A stretch of 64,000 nt of DNA from NCBI RefSeq assembly GCF_018691265.1, contig NW_024881313.1:16857518-16921517 (forward strand), read 5' to 3'. Positions 29,308 to 42,200 of this stretch are shown here, piece after piece (position 1 is the first letter of the stretch; each line of letters begins with the position of its first letter). Origin of the DNA: Tyto alba. Lineage: Eukaryota; Chordata; Aves; Strigiformes; Tytonidae. The notes beneath the pieces are model-generated. The model ran no database searches and was not told the DNA's origin. It was given only the letters and a program-made list of their open reading frames with translations. The position numbers and the translations under genes are program-made.

Positions 29308-29500
29308 GGAGGGGTGGTGGGGAAGGAGCTCTCTGTCTTGCTTCCGAGATTGCGATTGCGGGATCTTGGTATTTCAGGATCGCTGGCCGGGAACGGGCTG
29401 GGTATTGGTCAGCAGGTGGTGAGCAATTGCATTGTGCATTGCCTGTTTATATATTTCTTTTTTTTCCTATCATCATCATCGTTCTCGTTTTATTGCCATT

Positions 29501-29506
29501 ATTAAA
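29501..29506 (+). terminator. LTR polyadenylation signal ATTAAA
   Basis: The hexamer ATTAAA lies about 130 bp before the LTR end, followed by a T/C-rich stretch. This is the expected place for the R/U5 poly(A) signal and it sets the LTR orientation as plus. Confidence 0.5.
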
Positions 29507-30200
29507 CTGTTCCTATCTCAGCCTGTGAGTCTCCCTTCACCCCTCTAATCCCCTCCCCCATTCCCAGGTGGGGAGGGGGAAGGGAGGGTGACCAGCTGCG
29601 GTGGTTGGTTGCCGAGCAGGCTCAAACCACGACAACCATTCCTTAATTATCTTCTTATATCCTAAAACTATAAACATATTATAAAGATATCTGCAATTAC
29701 TGATCTCTTCATTCTGACTCCAGAATTTTTATTATTATTATTTTGCCAGAATTACTCACTCCAAGTTTCTGTTTTTAAAGATTTCATAGATGTACTTTTT
29801 ATCAATAGGAATAAATTACTACAAAGCTGCATACTGCTAGTTCAGAAAGGAAAAATCTATTTTTAAGATTTAGAATTATGGCAATCATCACTCTCCAAAC
29901 AGCTACTTTGGGGTTGATGTTTTGTTTGCTTGTTTGTTTTTTCAATCTGCACTGAATAAATCAGAGCTTCTCATTTTAAGAGTAATTAAACAGCAGTTAC
30001 AACCCACATTATTAAAGAGTCTGGGAAAAAAGTTTAATTAGCTTGCAATCTCTAGTGCAAGCTGAGATACTGTCAGGTTTCACTTTAGAGGGACTTGGGC
30101 AATGACAGTTTATTCCTGAAATTAAGAATAGTATGTGGGATGCCACCAGAATATTACTGATGGTAGAGCTGTCCAGAAATCTGTAATACAGAAATAATCA

Positions 30201-30276
30201 ATAAAAAAACAAGACAAAACAAAAACAAACACAAAAACAACAACAACAAAAAAAAAACAAAACAAACTCAAAACCC
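30201..30276 (+). repeat. AAAAC/AAC-rich low-complexity tract
   Basis: About 75 bp made almost only of A with regularly spaced C (AAAAC and CAA units). It lies about 230 bp left of the ancient CR1 piece, with no sign that it is its tail. Confidence 0.85.
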
Positions 30277-30504
30277 ACCAAACTAAGACTAGAAGGATTT
30301 TTATTTATTTATTTTGTTTAAAATAGTAAAATAAACTGACATATTTTTTCTTCAGTTCCTGATACAGGAAAGTAATGGTGTATTAACTTCACTGAAAGAC
30401 TACAAATATTCATATTTAACTGATAAAAATTAAGATGCAGAAAGATACACACAGAAAGGGTCTCAAGATGAAAAAATAATCAACTTACCTATATCTACTA
30501 TCAA

Positions 30505-30985
30505 TGACATTTCATTCTGCTGATTTGTCTAAATTGTTCTTAAAGACTGCCAGTATTAGAGAAACTATCACCCCATAGTACCTTCTTCCTTGCTTTATTA
30601 TCGTTAACATTAAAAAGACATTCCTATATTTTAATCTTTCTTTTCCTTACTGCAATTTCATATTTTCTTTTTCATCCTTTTTACCATTGACATGGAAATA
30701 GGTCACTGCCTTTCTCTCGGATATATTTAAAGGTTTGTAACCATCTCATCCTTTTTTTTCCCAACTCTAAACAGCCCTACTTTGATTTTTTTCTCAGAAA
30801 CCTTTATTCTAGATGTTTGCTCATTCTTGTTCTTTTTACTCTCAGGTCTCCAGATGATTCATGTTTTCCTTGTGTGCACACATTTACTATTTCAGGGTCT
30901 GGCCTCACCTGCATTGAGTAGACTGTTATCGCTGGCATATGCATCTTACAACATCTATGTGTTTTTGATGGACTACAATGACCTT
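30505..30985 (-). mobile_element. Ancient CR1-type LINE, 3' end region
   Basis: On the plus strand the words TTCTTAAAGACTGCCAGTAT, CCTTACTGCAATTTCA, TCCCAACTCTAAACAG, TCATTCTTGTTCTTTT and GCATTGAGTAGACTG occur in the order and spacing of the inverted 3' part of old amniote CR1 families. Those families read roughly CTTAAAGACTGCCAGTG, CCTTGCTGCAATTTCA, TTCTCCAGACTAAACA, TCATTCTTGTTGCTCT and GCAGAGTAGAG. The match is by eye and the copy is strongly diverged, with small indels, so it is much older than the solo LTR. Limits are approximate. Confidence 0.68.
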
Positions 30986-31257
30986 TGAAATTTTCATCTG
31001 TAATTTAGGAAAAAACTAATTGAGATCCGTCAGTAGATAGAATATATCATGTGATTTCCAGTGTTCCATCTGTCAGCTCAACTCTGGATGTTCTTTATGC
31101 TTTGATTTTGTTGTGATTTTTTTTTTAAATACTTACACTGAATACACTTAAGAGTTAATAAAAAGAATCATAAATAATAAATGCTAATTATTAAATGGTG
31201 CAAAGCACACTGCAAATCTAACCAATATTTGGTAAGGCCATAAAAAAATTAGTGAAT

Positions 31258-31319
31258 TGTACAAAGAATAAACATGCTTTGTACAGATATACACACATTG
31301 GGAGGCTGTGTGTATCTGT
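31258..31319. repeat. Two adjacent inverted repeats (hairpins)
   Basis: First hairpin: TGTACAAAG (31258-31266) and CTTTGTACA (31277-31285), a perfect 9-bp stem with a 10-nt loop. Second: ACAGATATACACACA (31283-31297) and TGTGTGTATCTGT (31307-31319), a 13-bp stem with a 2-nt bulge and a 9-nt loop. The two overlap by 3 nt, so the full structures compete slightly. Stems are short for a microRNA precursor. Confidence 0.75.
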
Positions 31320-34300
31320 TAGACTGTAAATCCTGATTAAACTTATTAACACTGTATTAATCAGTATGCACCCTCTGTCTGAAGTCTACACTACCTTTGT
31401 GAGATCCTGCAAAGTCAGGATGATGAGACAAACTGAGTAATATTTTTTCTTCTCCCGCTGAACCTGTGCACACTTCTTAGCCTAGCAGGAGTATTTTTGT
31501 TTAAATTTAAATAGAATTTTTCACTCCTCCTTTCCCGATAATCCCCATGTATGGCAAAGCACCAAGCAATTTCCTTCTGAAATTCCTTCTGAAGAATCCC
31601 TACCTCCTGAAGCTGACTTTGTTTGCATTTCCAACCTATACTTTGACATCAGCAGCTCCCATTTCTGATCTGCGCATTAAAACCTGAAAAACAAGGCTTT
31701 CCCAAGAGCAGTAATCTCTTGCTGCCTCTTCTCACTAGTAGGGGATTTCCTTTCTCTCTGCTCCCTCTCAGCCTTGTTCTGTCATCTTTTTGATGGCAAT
31801 TTAAGTAGCGCAACTTGGGGCAAGACAGGAGCACAAGGCAGGGGTTAGACAGGGGAATTGCTCCTTCTCCGGTCAAAGCAAATGGAAACTACTAAATTCA
31901 ACTGCCTCCAAGCTGGGAGTCCTCAACAGCTCCACTCCTTCCCCGGGTGGATGAGGCGTATTCACAGCAAGCAGAGGTGTCTGCCAAGAGGGTGGCAGGA
32001 GGCATCTGGCTTGCTGCAGAGCTTCACTAGCTTTCAGTCCTTGCTTACTGTGGCTGGACAAGTACCTTGACCTCAAACAGGAAGAAAATTGCCCATCGTT
32101 TCACTCTCACAAAAAAATAAGTCAATGTGGCCTCCACTTAAGTTTCACTCCCAACCAAGGCTTAGAAGACCCCTTCCTCCTTCTTGTGCTCAGTTTCCCT
32201 AATTTCCTCTAGCTATTAAGCACCGCTGAAGAGCCCTAGTGATCAGAGCTCAAAAGCAGCTCTGGGACACTATTGATTTTCCCTGCTCTCTCACCCACTA
32301 AAAGAATATGGCTTTTTTTGTTTGTTTTGACAAACAAGCAGTGCCATCCTACCTTTAGTTCCAACACATGTTCACTAATAAAATAAATAAAACCAGGAAA
32401 CCAGTAATAGTGTTCATCCAAATTATCAAAAGTCATAAGAAATTCAAAATTTTCAATGCAAAAATTTTCAATCCTTTTAAGTAATGAGTCTTAACCTTGC
32501 ATAACACTTATCTAAGATGTCCCACAACAAACTCAAAATCTCAGGTTTTGAAACCTCAGCTCTGTAACTTTTAGTTCTGATAAACAGTATGTATCTCCAA
32601 TTTCAATCATCACTAAAATGAGAAACTTACACCTCTTTTTTTTTTTATGGGAAACGAGAGGAAAATTTAACTAATTAACTTTATTAAGCCAACTCATTGT
32701 ATAACAACCTATTTTAGCTGCTATAACGAAGCAATGAAAATTAAACTTTCTTCTTTAATGGAGAGTAATTTTTAAGAAGGAAAAACATACACAAAGATTA
32801 AAACAGGCAAGGTAATTGAAAATGCTTGCTTTTAAATTACACCATTAGATTAGTCTGGAGCTTTTTCACTGTTGAGGCAGAAATAATATTACTCATTACT
32901 CATACTTCCAATTATAAATGTACCTGTTCTTGTTTCAAATCTAGTTCATAAATATTGAAAGTGTAATGTAAAGTATTGCTATACAAGCTCACTTTTACAA
33001 GACAGGAATAGAACAACTTGTTGATTTATTTATTGATAATAATATACTTACATAATTATGCATAATACTAAAAACTTTATTATCATCCTACCAAGCCTGT
33101 AGCGATATGTATTGGTTAGGATTGCCTCTCAGCAATTAAGTGTTTCTAAATACAGTCATCTTCCTTTTAAATAAACAAATGAAGAAACAAATGGTAGCAG
33201 CTAATGATCATTCTAGAAGGAACAGGTGTGAACCCACCTTCAAAGATCTCTCATTATGTCTGACATCTCACCTGCAAAATTTGTCATTTCCTTGGGCAAA
33301 GTTGGCTGTATCAGTGACACTTGCACTACAGCTGGCATACCCATAAAGTCACAGAAACTAACACCTAAACATTGCCTGGAGAGGAGGGGCACAAAACTTA
33401 TGTGAATAGTCATACTCTGAACTGTAAAGCTGAACTAATCTTTTTCTTCTGGAAGTCATTGCAGTCTCAGACACCATATGTAAAGTATGTCAAAATTTCA
33501 CATTTTGTTTTCAGGTCTTGTTTAGTACTTCCCAGTTACCTATGCAGAAATCATCTTCTCTACCTTTCATACATGAAAGACTATCAGCCCTTCAGGTTTT
33601 GTAGAGGTGATTCCAAGCAGCTCATCCTCAAAACTTCTCAGATGGTGAGCATTGGCTCTCAGTCATCCAGTGAGAGAATTGAGCTCTCAGCTCCCTTTTT
33701 GGTACGCTTGAATGACTAACAATAATCATAGCTGATATAAGAGTTACCAAAGCATACAAAGAAATTATGCCCTACTCACAAGGTACTATATATACTAAGC
33801 TATTTTCAATTAAGTTCTTTCATTTAAAAGCAGCAAGCCCTCCTTCTCTTCTTCCACATTCAACACCAAAATATTTATATGGAGAAAGAACTTCTCTTGA
33901 TCTTCAACTGTCAGATAGAATTTTTAAAGATTGATTTTTCTTGCTTCTGGGGACCACTAAGGTTAAAGTTAAAAAGCTCTGTCATATTTTGATCTGACAG
34001 GCTTCTGTATAAAAAAAAAATTCTAATTTGAGGTATCCAGAGAATTTAATCAATGCCATGTTTCCTTTCAGAAGCTACTCTGCTTTCAGCTTTTAACTTA
34101 CTATTGCAATGCATTTTGCAGTGAAAGGTGCTACAAGAAATTAAATTTCATTCTACTCTTTCAGGGTCAATGCTGAAACTGAACACCTCTGATAACCTCA
34201 GACATTTCATCGGTATTAATTTCCCAGTGGAATCGTCACTGATCTAGTGACCCAAAGTTCCCATTTTCTGTGAATTCTTGGATCACTAAGTGTTCATCCC

Positions 34301-36675
34301 TAATTTAATCATGACATCTCTCTCAGATGTTTTTTACTATGCTTGAAATGGCCAATAGTGATTAATGGCAACAGTGTGCCAGTCCCATGATGTCACTTCA
34401 TGAAGTAAATAAAATTCAACCCCTTTTAGTTTTCTTAGGTTTCAGTCATTCAAAAATGTATTCCACCGTATAGTTTTAATCATAGGAATACTTCTATTGA
34501 TTTCACTACAAATCACTCACATTATTGAGCTAAACCATGTACAAATGTTAAAAAAAAAATCACCCCAAAACAGACATTACAGATATAGAGCTCAGTAACA
34601 CCAATTACACAACTAGATTTCATAGACAAACTGCCAAAATTTATAGATTTAAATAGGAAACTGTAATTTTTGCCTCTACACATTCATATTATTCACCAAA
34701 TTAGAGCTCTTTGCCAAAAGGAACAAAAAGGGTCATTGCAATCATGCAGTTAAAACATGTACCATGCACACCCACAAGAATTCAATTCGGGTTACATGAG
34801 CATTCTCAAGCAGAAGCTTTTTCAGATAGCATTAGCTATTTGATTAGCTTAGAACTTTACATTACCTAAGGATGAAAATGACTTTTGTTAAGCAATTCTG
34901 TCATCTCATGGCACAGCAGCAAGTTACAATGCCATTACTATACAGTCCTTAGGCTGGTTGGTGAGAAGAAAGCATCTTTCCCTTTCTTCCTGAACACCAC
35001 CTTGAACCAGCCAAAATACTAAAATACTTCTTGGATCAGTTGCTAGAAACCATTACTAAATGAGATTCTGAAACAGCTTCAATAGCTACCAAACACCGTG
35101 GGAATAAAAAGGTGCAATCACCCATAGGGTTGATCCCAACAGCACCTTGTTGTACAACAAACAGCTAAGTGAATTCAGAAGAACTAGCTGCTGCATGAAG
35201 CTTAGTCTGTGTCCCTGTTTATCATGGACAGTAACATGATATAACACATGGCAGGGAGCCAGAGTCTGTAAACACTACTAGTGGATGTAAAATCTAGAAA
35301 TTTGACATTACTGTAGTAGACAAAGACATCTATTTTAGGGAGAAATATTCTATACATATCATTTCTCAATTGGTTCTGATGCATACAGCTAAAATACAGC
35401 TGCTGATAAAAGGGACTGCAAAATGTAGTCATGCAAAGTTATGCAAATAAGTCTACACTGACCATTATATAAAATTAAATATCAAGGCTTTTCCTATGCT
35501 AATTCAGTGTATAGGTCAGGAGCAGAAGAAACACTGATTTAAAGAAAAGGAATTAAATTTTCATTAATGTTCCTATACTTGAGGTAAAACAACATGTACT
35601 GCATGTAATCGCTCTGCAGGCTCCTCTAGATGAATACCCACAATATTATACTGTAGCATTTCTATGTAAATAGACAAAATCAATGGCTTCTCCAGACAAG
35701 ATGCTGTGTGCACTATCATGTAAAAATTTAAGGCATGCTCCCAAGAAACGCACATAACAATTCCATCTGTCTTCAGTATGTACGTACTAAGTGTAAAACT
35801 AGTAATCACTGTACTTTATAAAGGCCGTGTCTTACTGACTACAACACAATAACAGATATTATAGTGAAAATGTAGCCTTCTTGAAACTCCTTTGTTTCTT
35901 TTAAATTACATGTTCTTGGACCCATCTGTGAAAACTGGGAGGTTAATTATGATAGTACATTGCATAATTCCACAGCTAAATGCTGAAGTAGTTCTACATA
36001 AATGCCATATGTTTGTCTTAGAAAAACTAAGAAGATTAATTAGGAGGCCAAACCTAAGACTTTGGAAAGTAATACTCTGAACACAATTAGATCATTACAC
36101 TGTGTACTATGTAAATTGAAGTTTTATTTAGTAGGTAAAACACTAGTCATGGCAAAAAAATAATAATCAAAAATTCTAAATTTCATGCACTAGATTTCTT
36201 TTTTACAGACATTGCTTATAAAAAGACACTATGCACAAGCCAGTCACAACAAAAAACATTTAAACTTACATACTTTTAATGAAGAAATTACCTGTTAAGC
36301 ATTTCAGTCCTGTTTTTCTTACCCACATTATCCTCACCTATTTTAAAGTTACCTGATCACATCAGTAAAGAAAAAGCTCTAATAGACAAACTATAACTAG
36401 GAAGCAGAGTAAAGAACCAATTTGAAAAGTCAAATGAACAGTCTAAGGTCCTTCAAGAGCCTTAGTAGCCACTTCACCACCTCTGAATCCAGTCTAGCCT
36501 AGCCTTCCACTTTTAGCCCACTCCACTACAAAGAATTGTCTCTTATAGCCTCCGCTTTCCTGAAGAAAATAAAGGGTTATTTTAGCCTGATCCATAGATC
36601 ACCAATGGTAGAGAGCTTTTCCATCAGATTCAATACACTCTGGACCATATCCAGAACATTATTTACTTTACTCAC

Positions 36676-36770
36676 CACATATTCAAACACAAGTGTCAAG
36701 GTCTCCTTGGTGTGAATGATGTCATGAAGCAGCACAATGTTAGCATGTTTCAATCCTTTCAAAAGAGAAG
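36676..36770 (-). CDS. CDK14: CDK14 exon: kinase N-lobe strands beta4-beta5 and hinge
   Basis: This 95-nt exon completes the split Ala and then encodes 31 residues, [12 protein letters not shown] to TLTLVFEYV. The KGLKHANIV part is the helix C-beta4 loop (compare KELNHPNIV in other CDKs). LVFEYV is beta5 running into the hinge, with Phe at the gatekeeper position as in CDK2, so the ATP pocket wall is encoded here. The acceptor is TTTTGCTTTTCAG (AG at 36772-36771) and the donor is GTG|GTGAGT (36675-36670). The exon enters in phase 1 and leaves in phase 0, so skipping it would shift the frame. If the downstream intron were retained, the frame would run on for about 32 codons to a stop near 36577, giving a kinase cut off before the catalytic loop. 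Confidence 0.97.
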
Positions 36771-39228
36771 CTGAAAAGCAAAACATACATGTTATCTTAA
36801 AAAGGATCCAAATATTTTACGATTGGCTTTCTTTTTTAGTGACTTGGATGATTTTTTTTGACATCAGTTTCATAACCTGACAACCAGTAGTTGTACTTTA
36901 GTATCTCTTATGTCCATGAGTTCCACATATTCAGTGTGGTTGAAGATCATGCCCTTCTGTTGAGTGCTATTTTCTCCAACTTGTCGGTCAAACTCAACCT
37001 CACTTTGAGGCAAAAATGAGCTACAGCAAGAGATGCTTTTCTTACGCAGCTTCCTCTAAGTGAATCAGTCACTCACATCTGATCAGCCAGACACTAAGGT
37101 CACTTCTACACTCAAAGATAATTTTTTTGTCTCAGGTAAAAGTCAAGTGTGTCTTTTCAAAACATCGTATTTCCTATTCAACACAACAGAGTTGCTTTCT
37201 AAACAAAGTGCAACATCTATCCTAAGAATAGTATATTAAGCAATAATTCTCCCTTCTCTTAAACAGAACACAGGTTTGATGGAATCATTTGTATTAGCTC
37301 AGGAGAATAAATACATGGCATTTTCTCACCATAATTTTTATTTTTAATGACACTAGATCACGTTTTCAGACTATTGACAAATAAAGATTTATTTAGTGAA
37401 CTTCCAGGTGATCTCCTTCACTAAATTTCTTTTACAACATAATACATATTTAATGTGCATACCATGTTACATATTTAATGTTCCACAAGACGTGGCATAT
37501 TCTAGCAATATATGCTGACAATCCATGAGTTGTTACCAATGTCATTCTGTCATTGGTGCCTTGTATCATCTCATGCACATGTTCGAGCAGGACTATCAGT
37601 CACCAAAGCAAAGTAAATAATACATACAAAGACATGCAAATGAGTGGCATATTCCTGTACTGGATAACATGGAACTTTCTTCTGTCACTCCTCTTCTTCT
37701 GTTAAAGAAAATAATGAAGCACCAACATGCGTGTCTCTGCACTGCTGTGCAAAATGGAAGCTAGGGAGCTTCCATGGCACTATTACCCCTTGCTGTCCTA
37801 TTGAGGGGGCTCCATAAGGCTGAGGTAACTACAGAGGTCATATGTCTTAGAACTAGGGTAAATATGTATCATCTCTCATACTGGTCTTTAGGAGATCCAT
37901 CTGACAAGCTGATCACTCTAGGAAGCAACACAATAACACCATGGCATCTGGCTGAATCTGTGTTCTTCTACAAGCATCCTCAGCAGCAAAATGCCAGAGC
38001 TCATGCTAGGCAGAAGTTAGACAGCAAAGGGGAAAATAATATACAGCAGCCTCAAAGCGAGTATACCACAGATATGCTGATGACAGGATTGCAAACACGA
38101 GAGTAAGGTCCATGATCAGGAATGAGGCAACCCTTCAACCTGGCTGAAAAGGTGAGAAGAAATGTTTCAGAAGAGCTTGTTTCAGCATGCACTCCACAAC
38201 TCACACTATTCAGAGAGTCAGAAGAGCGAAATCCTTCCTGTGCTCTGAATATGTTGCCACTGAGCTGTAAATCAGCTATTGCAATTACAATTGTTCTTTT
38301 TAAAACATTTGATCAGTGCATCTCTAGTCACTTTTAACATTCCAAAAGTTAAGTAGAAGCTTTCTTCTCAAACGAAGAGCCATGCACAAATTTCACAGGA
38401 TCTTCATCTTACCATTTGGAGAATTTAATGGAGTAAAAGCTCAGAGATTTCTATATGTTGGCATTTTTTAAAGGACAACAATGAAAATTTGCTACTGAAA
38501 AAGGTATGAACACAAACAACAGATAATCAGAACAACTGTTCCAAAAGGTACCTTTTACCAGAAATTAAAACTTTTAACCGAGGTGAATCCCAAGAAGAGT
38601 TCACTTGCAGTACCTGAGCTTTTACCAGCTCCTCCATCAAACCTTGTCAAATGACCATACACACAGAGAGGCTGGGAACGTAAAAACTGCCTCCTAGCAG
38701 AGCCTGTGTTGAACTGTAATAGTATTTATGACCCCTGTCAGCTTTTGCTATTCAGATTATCACCTGAGGCCTTTAATTCCTCTACTTGGCCATTACTTTG
38801 TTGCTAAAATCTGTATATGGGTCATTAAAGCTTAAACAGTACACTGAAAGCAGCTTATCCTGAGGTCTTTGCAAATAATGTCTTTCCTCTTCGGTCCCCT
38901 CCCCCAGTCTTACTTATCTTCTCTAATATCCAATCTTTGCCTTTTACATCCTCAATATTCAACATCTGCCATATTTTATAAGAACTACAAAACATCACCT
39001 GCAGGGTGAGATTTCTGTCTTCCCCATTAGTCCAAGTGAAATACAGTAAATAATATAGTACAGAAAGCAAAATCATCTTAATTGCACTAACTTTACACTG
39101 TGGAAATAAGAAGCTATTCCACTATCAATTTATATTGTGAGAAACCAAGCATAACTAGTGAATTACCCTGTGTGCTCTTTTATCAGGACTTTTTTGCTTG
39201 TCTTTGTGAAAACATTGTGCTGTTGATT

Positions 39229-39273
39229 AAAAAAAAAAGGGGAAAAAAGGAAATTAAAAAAAAAAAAAAAAAA
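39229..39273 (+). repeat. Purine tract with A10 and A18 runs
   Basis: A10, GGGG, A6, GG, AAATT and then A18 (39256-39273). Low-complexity repeat; no recognised retroposed sequence before it. Confidence 0.88.
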
Positions 39274-42200
39274 GTTGTATGAAATAGGAAAGTTGTTTTT
39301 TCCCCCCAAAGAGTGCTTTTAAAAACAAAATGAATTATGAACCAAGGGTGTTCAGCGTGGGGCTTTTTTTCCAGAAACATCCCCTTTCAGAACTGATGAA
39401 CAATACACCTCCTCTTTTGGACAACTTCTTGCTTGAAGAGACTAGAACTTTGGATGAACTCCACTAACTCAAAGACAAACCCAAGAAACTCACATCCAGC
39501 AGAATGAAAAAGAGTCCAGGGAATCTATCAGCATCAGCCAGAGACAAGCCTGACTTCACCTTTGAAGCTGCCAGTGCAGCTGCTACTGGAGCTCAGCAAG
39601 AAGTTAGGTGCTGCTGTGCCTGGTGTCACTTCTAGAACAAAATAATTCTCCCCGAGGATGCCATCTCCATCCAGTGATTATCACCCAGACGTTTCACAAG
39701 GAGTTGTTTTTTTTTTTTAATATAAAAAGACTACAATATTGTTGAAAAAAGCATCGCAACAACTCAAAAAAGTTGGACCAATGTTCAAGTACACACTGTG
39801 TCTTTAGCACGTATTTTTAACAACAGAATTATATAATGCTGCTTCAAAACTGCTGACACTCTTTTTTTACCCTTGGTATTAAATGCAAGATAAACAGATG
39901 GTAGCACTTTTAATTAATTTCCCCAATGAATTTTGAGGACACACAGCAGCAAATAATGCTAAAATGTTTTTTTAAAACACTTAGTGCAAAATATTACATG
40001 AATTTGAACGGGCAGGTGCTTGTTTTGTCACCTGTGCTTGCACATTCCCTTACACCACATTCTAGCAGTAAAAAAACAGGGCAAAGGAATTGGTGCCATA
40101 CTTCAATAATTAATGACATCCAAGATGATAATTTCTGTGACTTGTACACGAGCTCATGACCTGAGCCACCAGAAGTATCAACACTCAGCACTTCTCCATC
40201 AAGGGCTAATAACCATATTTGCATACTTAAAGGAAATACATTGTATGTGCTTGAATAACCATCACAGACATTTCCTCCAACAACGGGATGCTCTCATCTA
40301 TTATAAGCTCCTGGCAAGCTGCCTTATTGCTTGTGTTGGTCAAGTAGCTTTTTGCTGTTCCCAGATGAGCTGAGTTCTAAAGTACACTTACTCTACAAGC
40401 AAGCCAAGCCAGATGGACTGTAGCCAACTCTTACCCAAAACCCGAGCAGCATCAGTAAATTATGTCTTTGCTCCTTGCAGAGTTTACAGCATCAGATCAC
40501 GCCTGATACTCCCATTAACAAAGCCTTGTGTCTTTTAGATCAGCCTTGACTTACCTCTAGAAGACTTGGTGTGTTTTGAAAAAGACTGTTCCTTCATACC
40601 CATAAAGTAACATTTCACAGCTGTTATGTTAAATTCAACAAAAGTAACTATTACTGTCAACTCCCAGGCCACATGCAGGAAGAACTTTTCACTAGCAGCA
40701 CTAGCAAAGACAGTACTTTCAGATATGGCAAGTACATTAAACTTGAACATTAATTATGGTTCCCAGATAACCCTACCACAATTAATTCAGTCTTGCACTT
40801 CTTGACTATCATCTTGTTCCAACTTTGTGAAAAATCACAAAACTCCACTGTGGCCCTAGATAGATGAATCACCCATGATTTCCAAATTGTCTGATACTTC
40901 CATGACCTGGAAGCATTTCTCAGCAGTAGCAGAAGAACTCAATCTCACACTGCTCATATTCACTGTAATGTACAACTGCTGCTGATACTCTCGCGGAATT
41001 CCTACTACATGAAAAGGCTGAGATAGTCCCATAATTTTTCTAAAAATATAGCTATGAAAATGCCTGCTTTACTCAGTGTATAGTAGTAGAGGTGTACTCT
41101 GGGACATGCATCATGCACCAGTGCTCATCATTTTCCATGCTACTTCTCACATACAGTATTCACCCTTTCTCACTGTCACTCTAGGCAGACATCTCTCATT
41201 GTGAGAGTTTTACTCTTGAAGACAGCACATCATGACAGTTTTCACCTATCTAATACTGTTAATGCAACTGTGCATCTTTGCTGCCCTGTTTAATTTCTGA
41301 GACACTAAAGCCACACGCTCTAGTCAGTAGCAGAAATTTGTGAAAGCAAGTAATTTGTTGTGCTTCAGAGCCCAACAACGTATCTGTAAAATTCTGTGGC
41401 TTTTCACACTCTGCAGACACAACTGTGCTCTCTGACAAAGTGCCAACTTCCTCGCATAAACAGTTGGGTTCAGTCTCTGAGCTCTCCTGGAAAGGCATTT
41501 TTAGTGAGAAAACATTCATGTTTTTTTTCCCCTCATCATGTGTTCTGAGCAAACATACTCAAATGTGTTTTATTGCCTGCACAAACTACAGAAGCTCTGC
41601 TTCCCTTCTCAGCAACTTATGCTTCCATCTACACATTTTTTTCTATCAATTTTTAAAATTTGGCCTCAGAGCACAATGTCTCTTATGCTTCTCATCCACC
41701 CCCCACACAGCAGGACTTCTGTGTGCAAAACGTTACAATTCTATCACAGAGACAAGAATTCAGCACTCTCTTGGTTTTCCAGAAATAAATGTGCAGAAAT
41801 TTCCTCCTCAGAAATGCAGTCCCCAAATCTACACTTTGCTATTTTCCAGTTCACCCATCTCAAATAATTTACTACGAGTAAATAGCTTTGCTTTCTTACA
41901 ACCCTAATATGACAAAATTCAATTCAGTGAAAACTATACATCCTAGGCAAGACCACACTGACCACAGACTTCCCATCTCACCACAGGATATATTGTGCAG
42001 AGTGATCATTATGTAGAATCCCAAGTAATTGATTTTACAGCTGCACACCTATAAATGCTCAGAATCAGTCAGCTTCCACTCTGATCTTAGCGGATACAAT
42101 GCAATAAAGATATGTAGGTCATTGTTCAGCCTTGAAAATTTTCCAGGAGGAAGTTTCTTAACAAATTTCAAAAGAATCTGCAAGCTATATAGGAAGAACG

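Larger units (their letters stand above)
29035..29634 (+). mobile_element. Avian endogenous retrovirus solo LTR (probably ERVL-like)
   Basis: About 600 bp running from TATCCTGGTTTGGGCTG to CTCAAACCACGACA. The ends contain the complementary words TGGTTTG and CAAACCA. Interior words such as ATAGAGTTAATATTCC, GTGCTGTGTTTTGGAT and GAGCAATTGCATTGTGCAT match an LTR family I know from many bird genomes. It is flanked by ATCAT (29030-29034) and ACCAT (29635-29639), a 5-bp target duplication with one transition; 5 bp fits ERVL-type integrases. An ATTAAA poly(A) signal at 29501-29506 places the LTR on the plus strand, opposite to CDK14. No retroviral internal sequence adjoins it, so it is a solo LTR left by LTR-LTR recombination. 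The family name is from memory and uncertain; the LTR nature is firm. Confidence 0.85.
21103..36675 (-). other. CDK14: CDK14 intron between hinge and helix D exons (15,573 bp)
   Basis: Bounded by donor GTGAGT at 36675 and acceptor TAG at 21103. It holds the solo LTR (29035-29634), an old CR1 3' end (about 30505-30985), an AAAAC-rich tract (30201-30276) and the twin hairpins at 31258-31319. A moderately GC-richer block at 26860-27210 looks like conserved non-coding DNA by composition. I recognise nothing in the remaining parts (21103-26850, 27220-29020, 31330-36670). Confidence 0.9.

Noticed and set aside
29147..29505. Open frames inside the solo LTR
   Set aside because: LTRs of this type are non-coding; the translations show no protein pattern and no retroviral gene adjoins them.
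33372..33719. 115-codon open frame on the plus strand
   Set aside because: No motif, no splice context, opposite to the gene, and no poly(A) signal or promoter that would make a single-exon gene likely.
41425..41907. Longest open frame in the window on the plus strand (160 codons)
   Set aside because: The translation is low in recognisable structure, rich in Ser, Phe, Leu and His, with no domain, splice or promoter context, and it overlaps another open frame in a second frame. It fits chance in intronic DNA.
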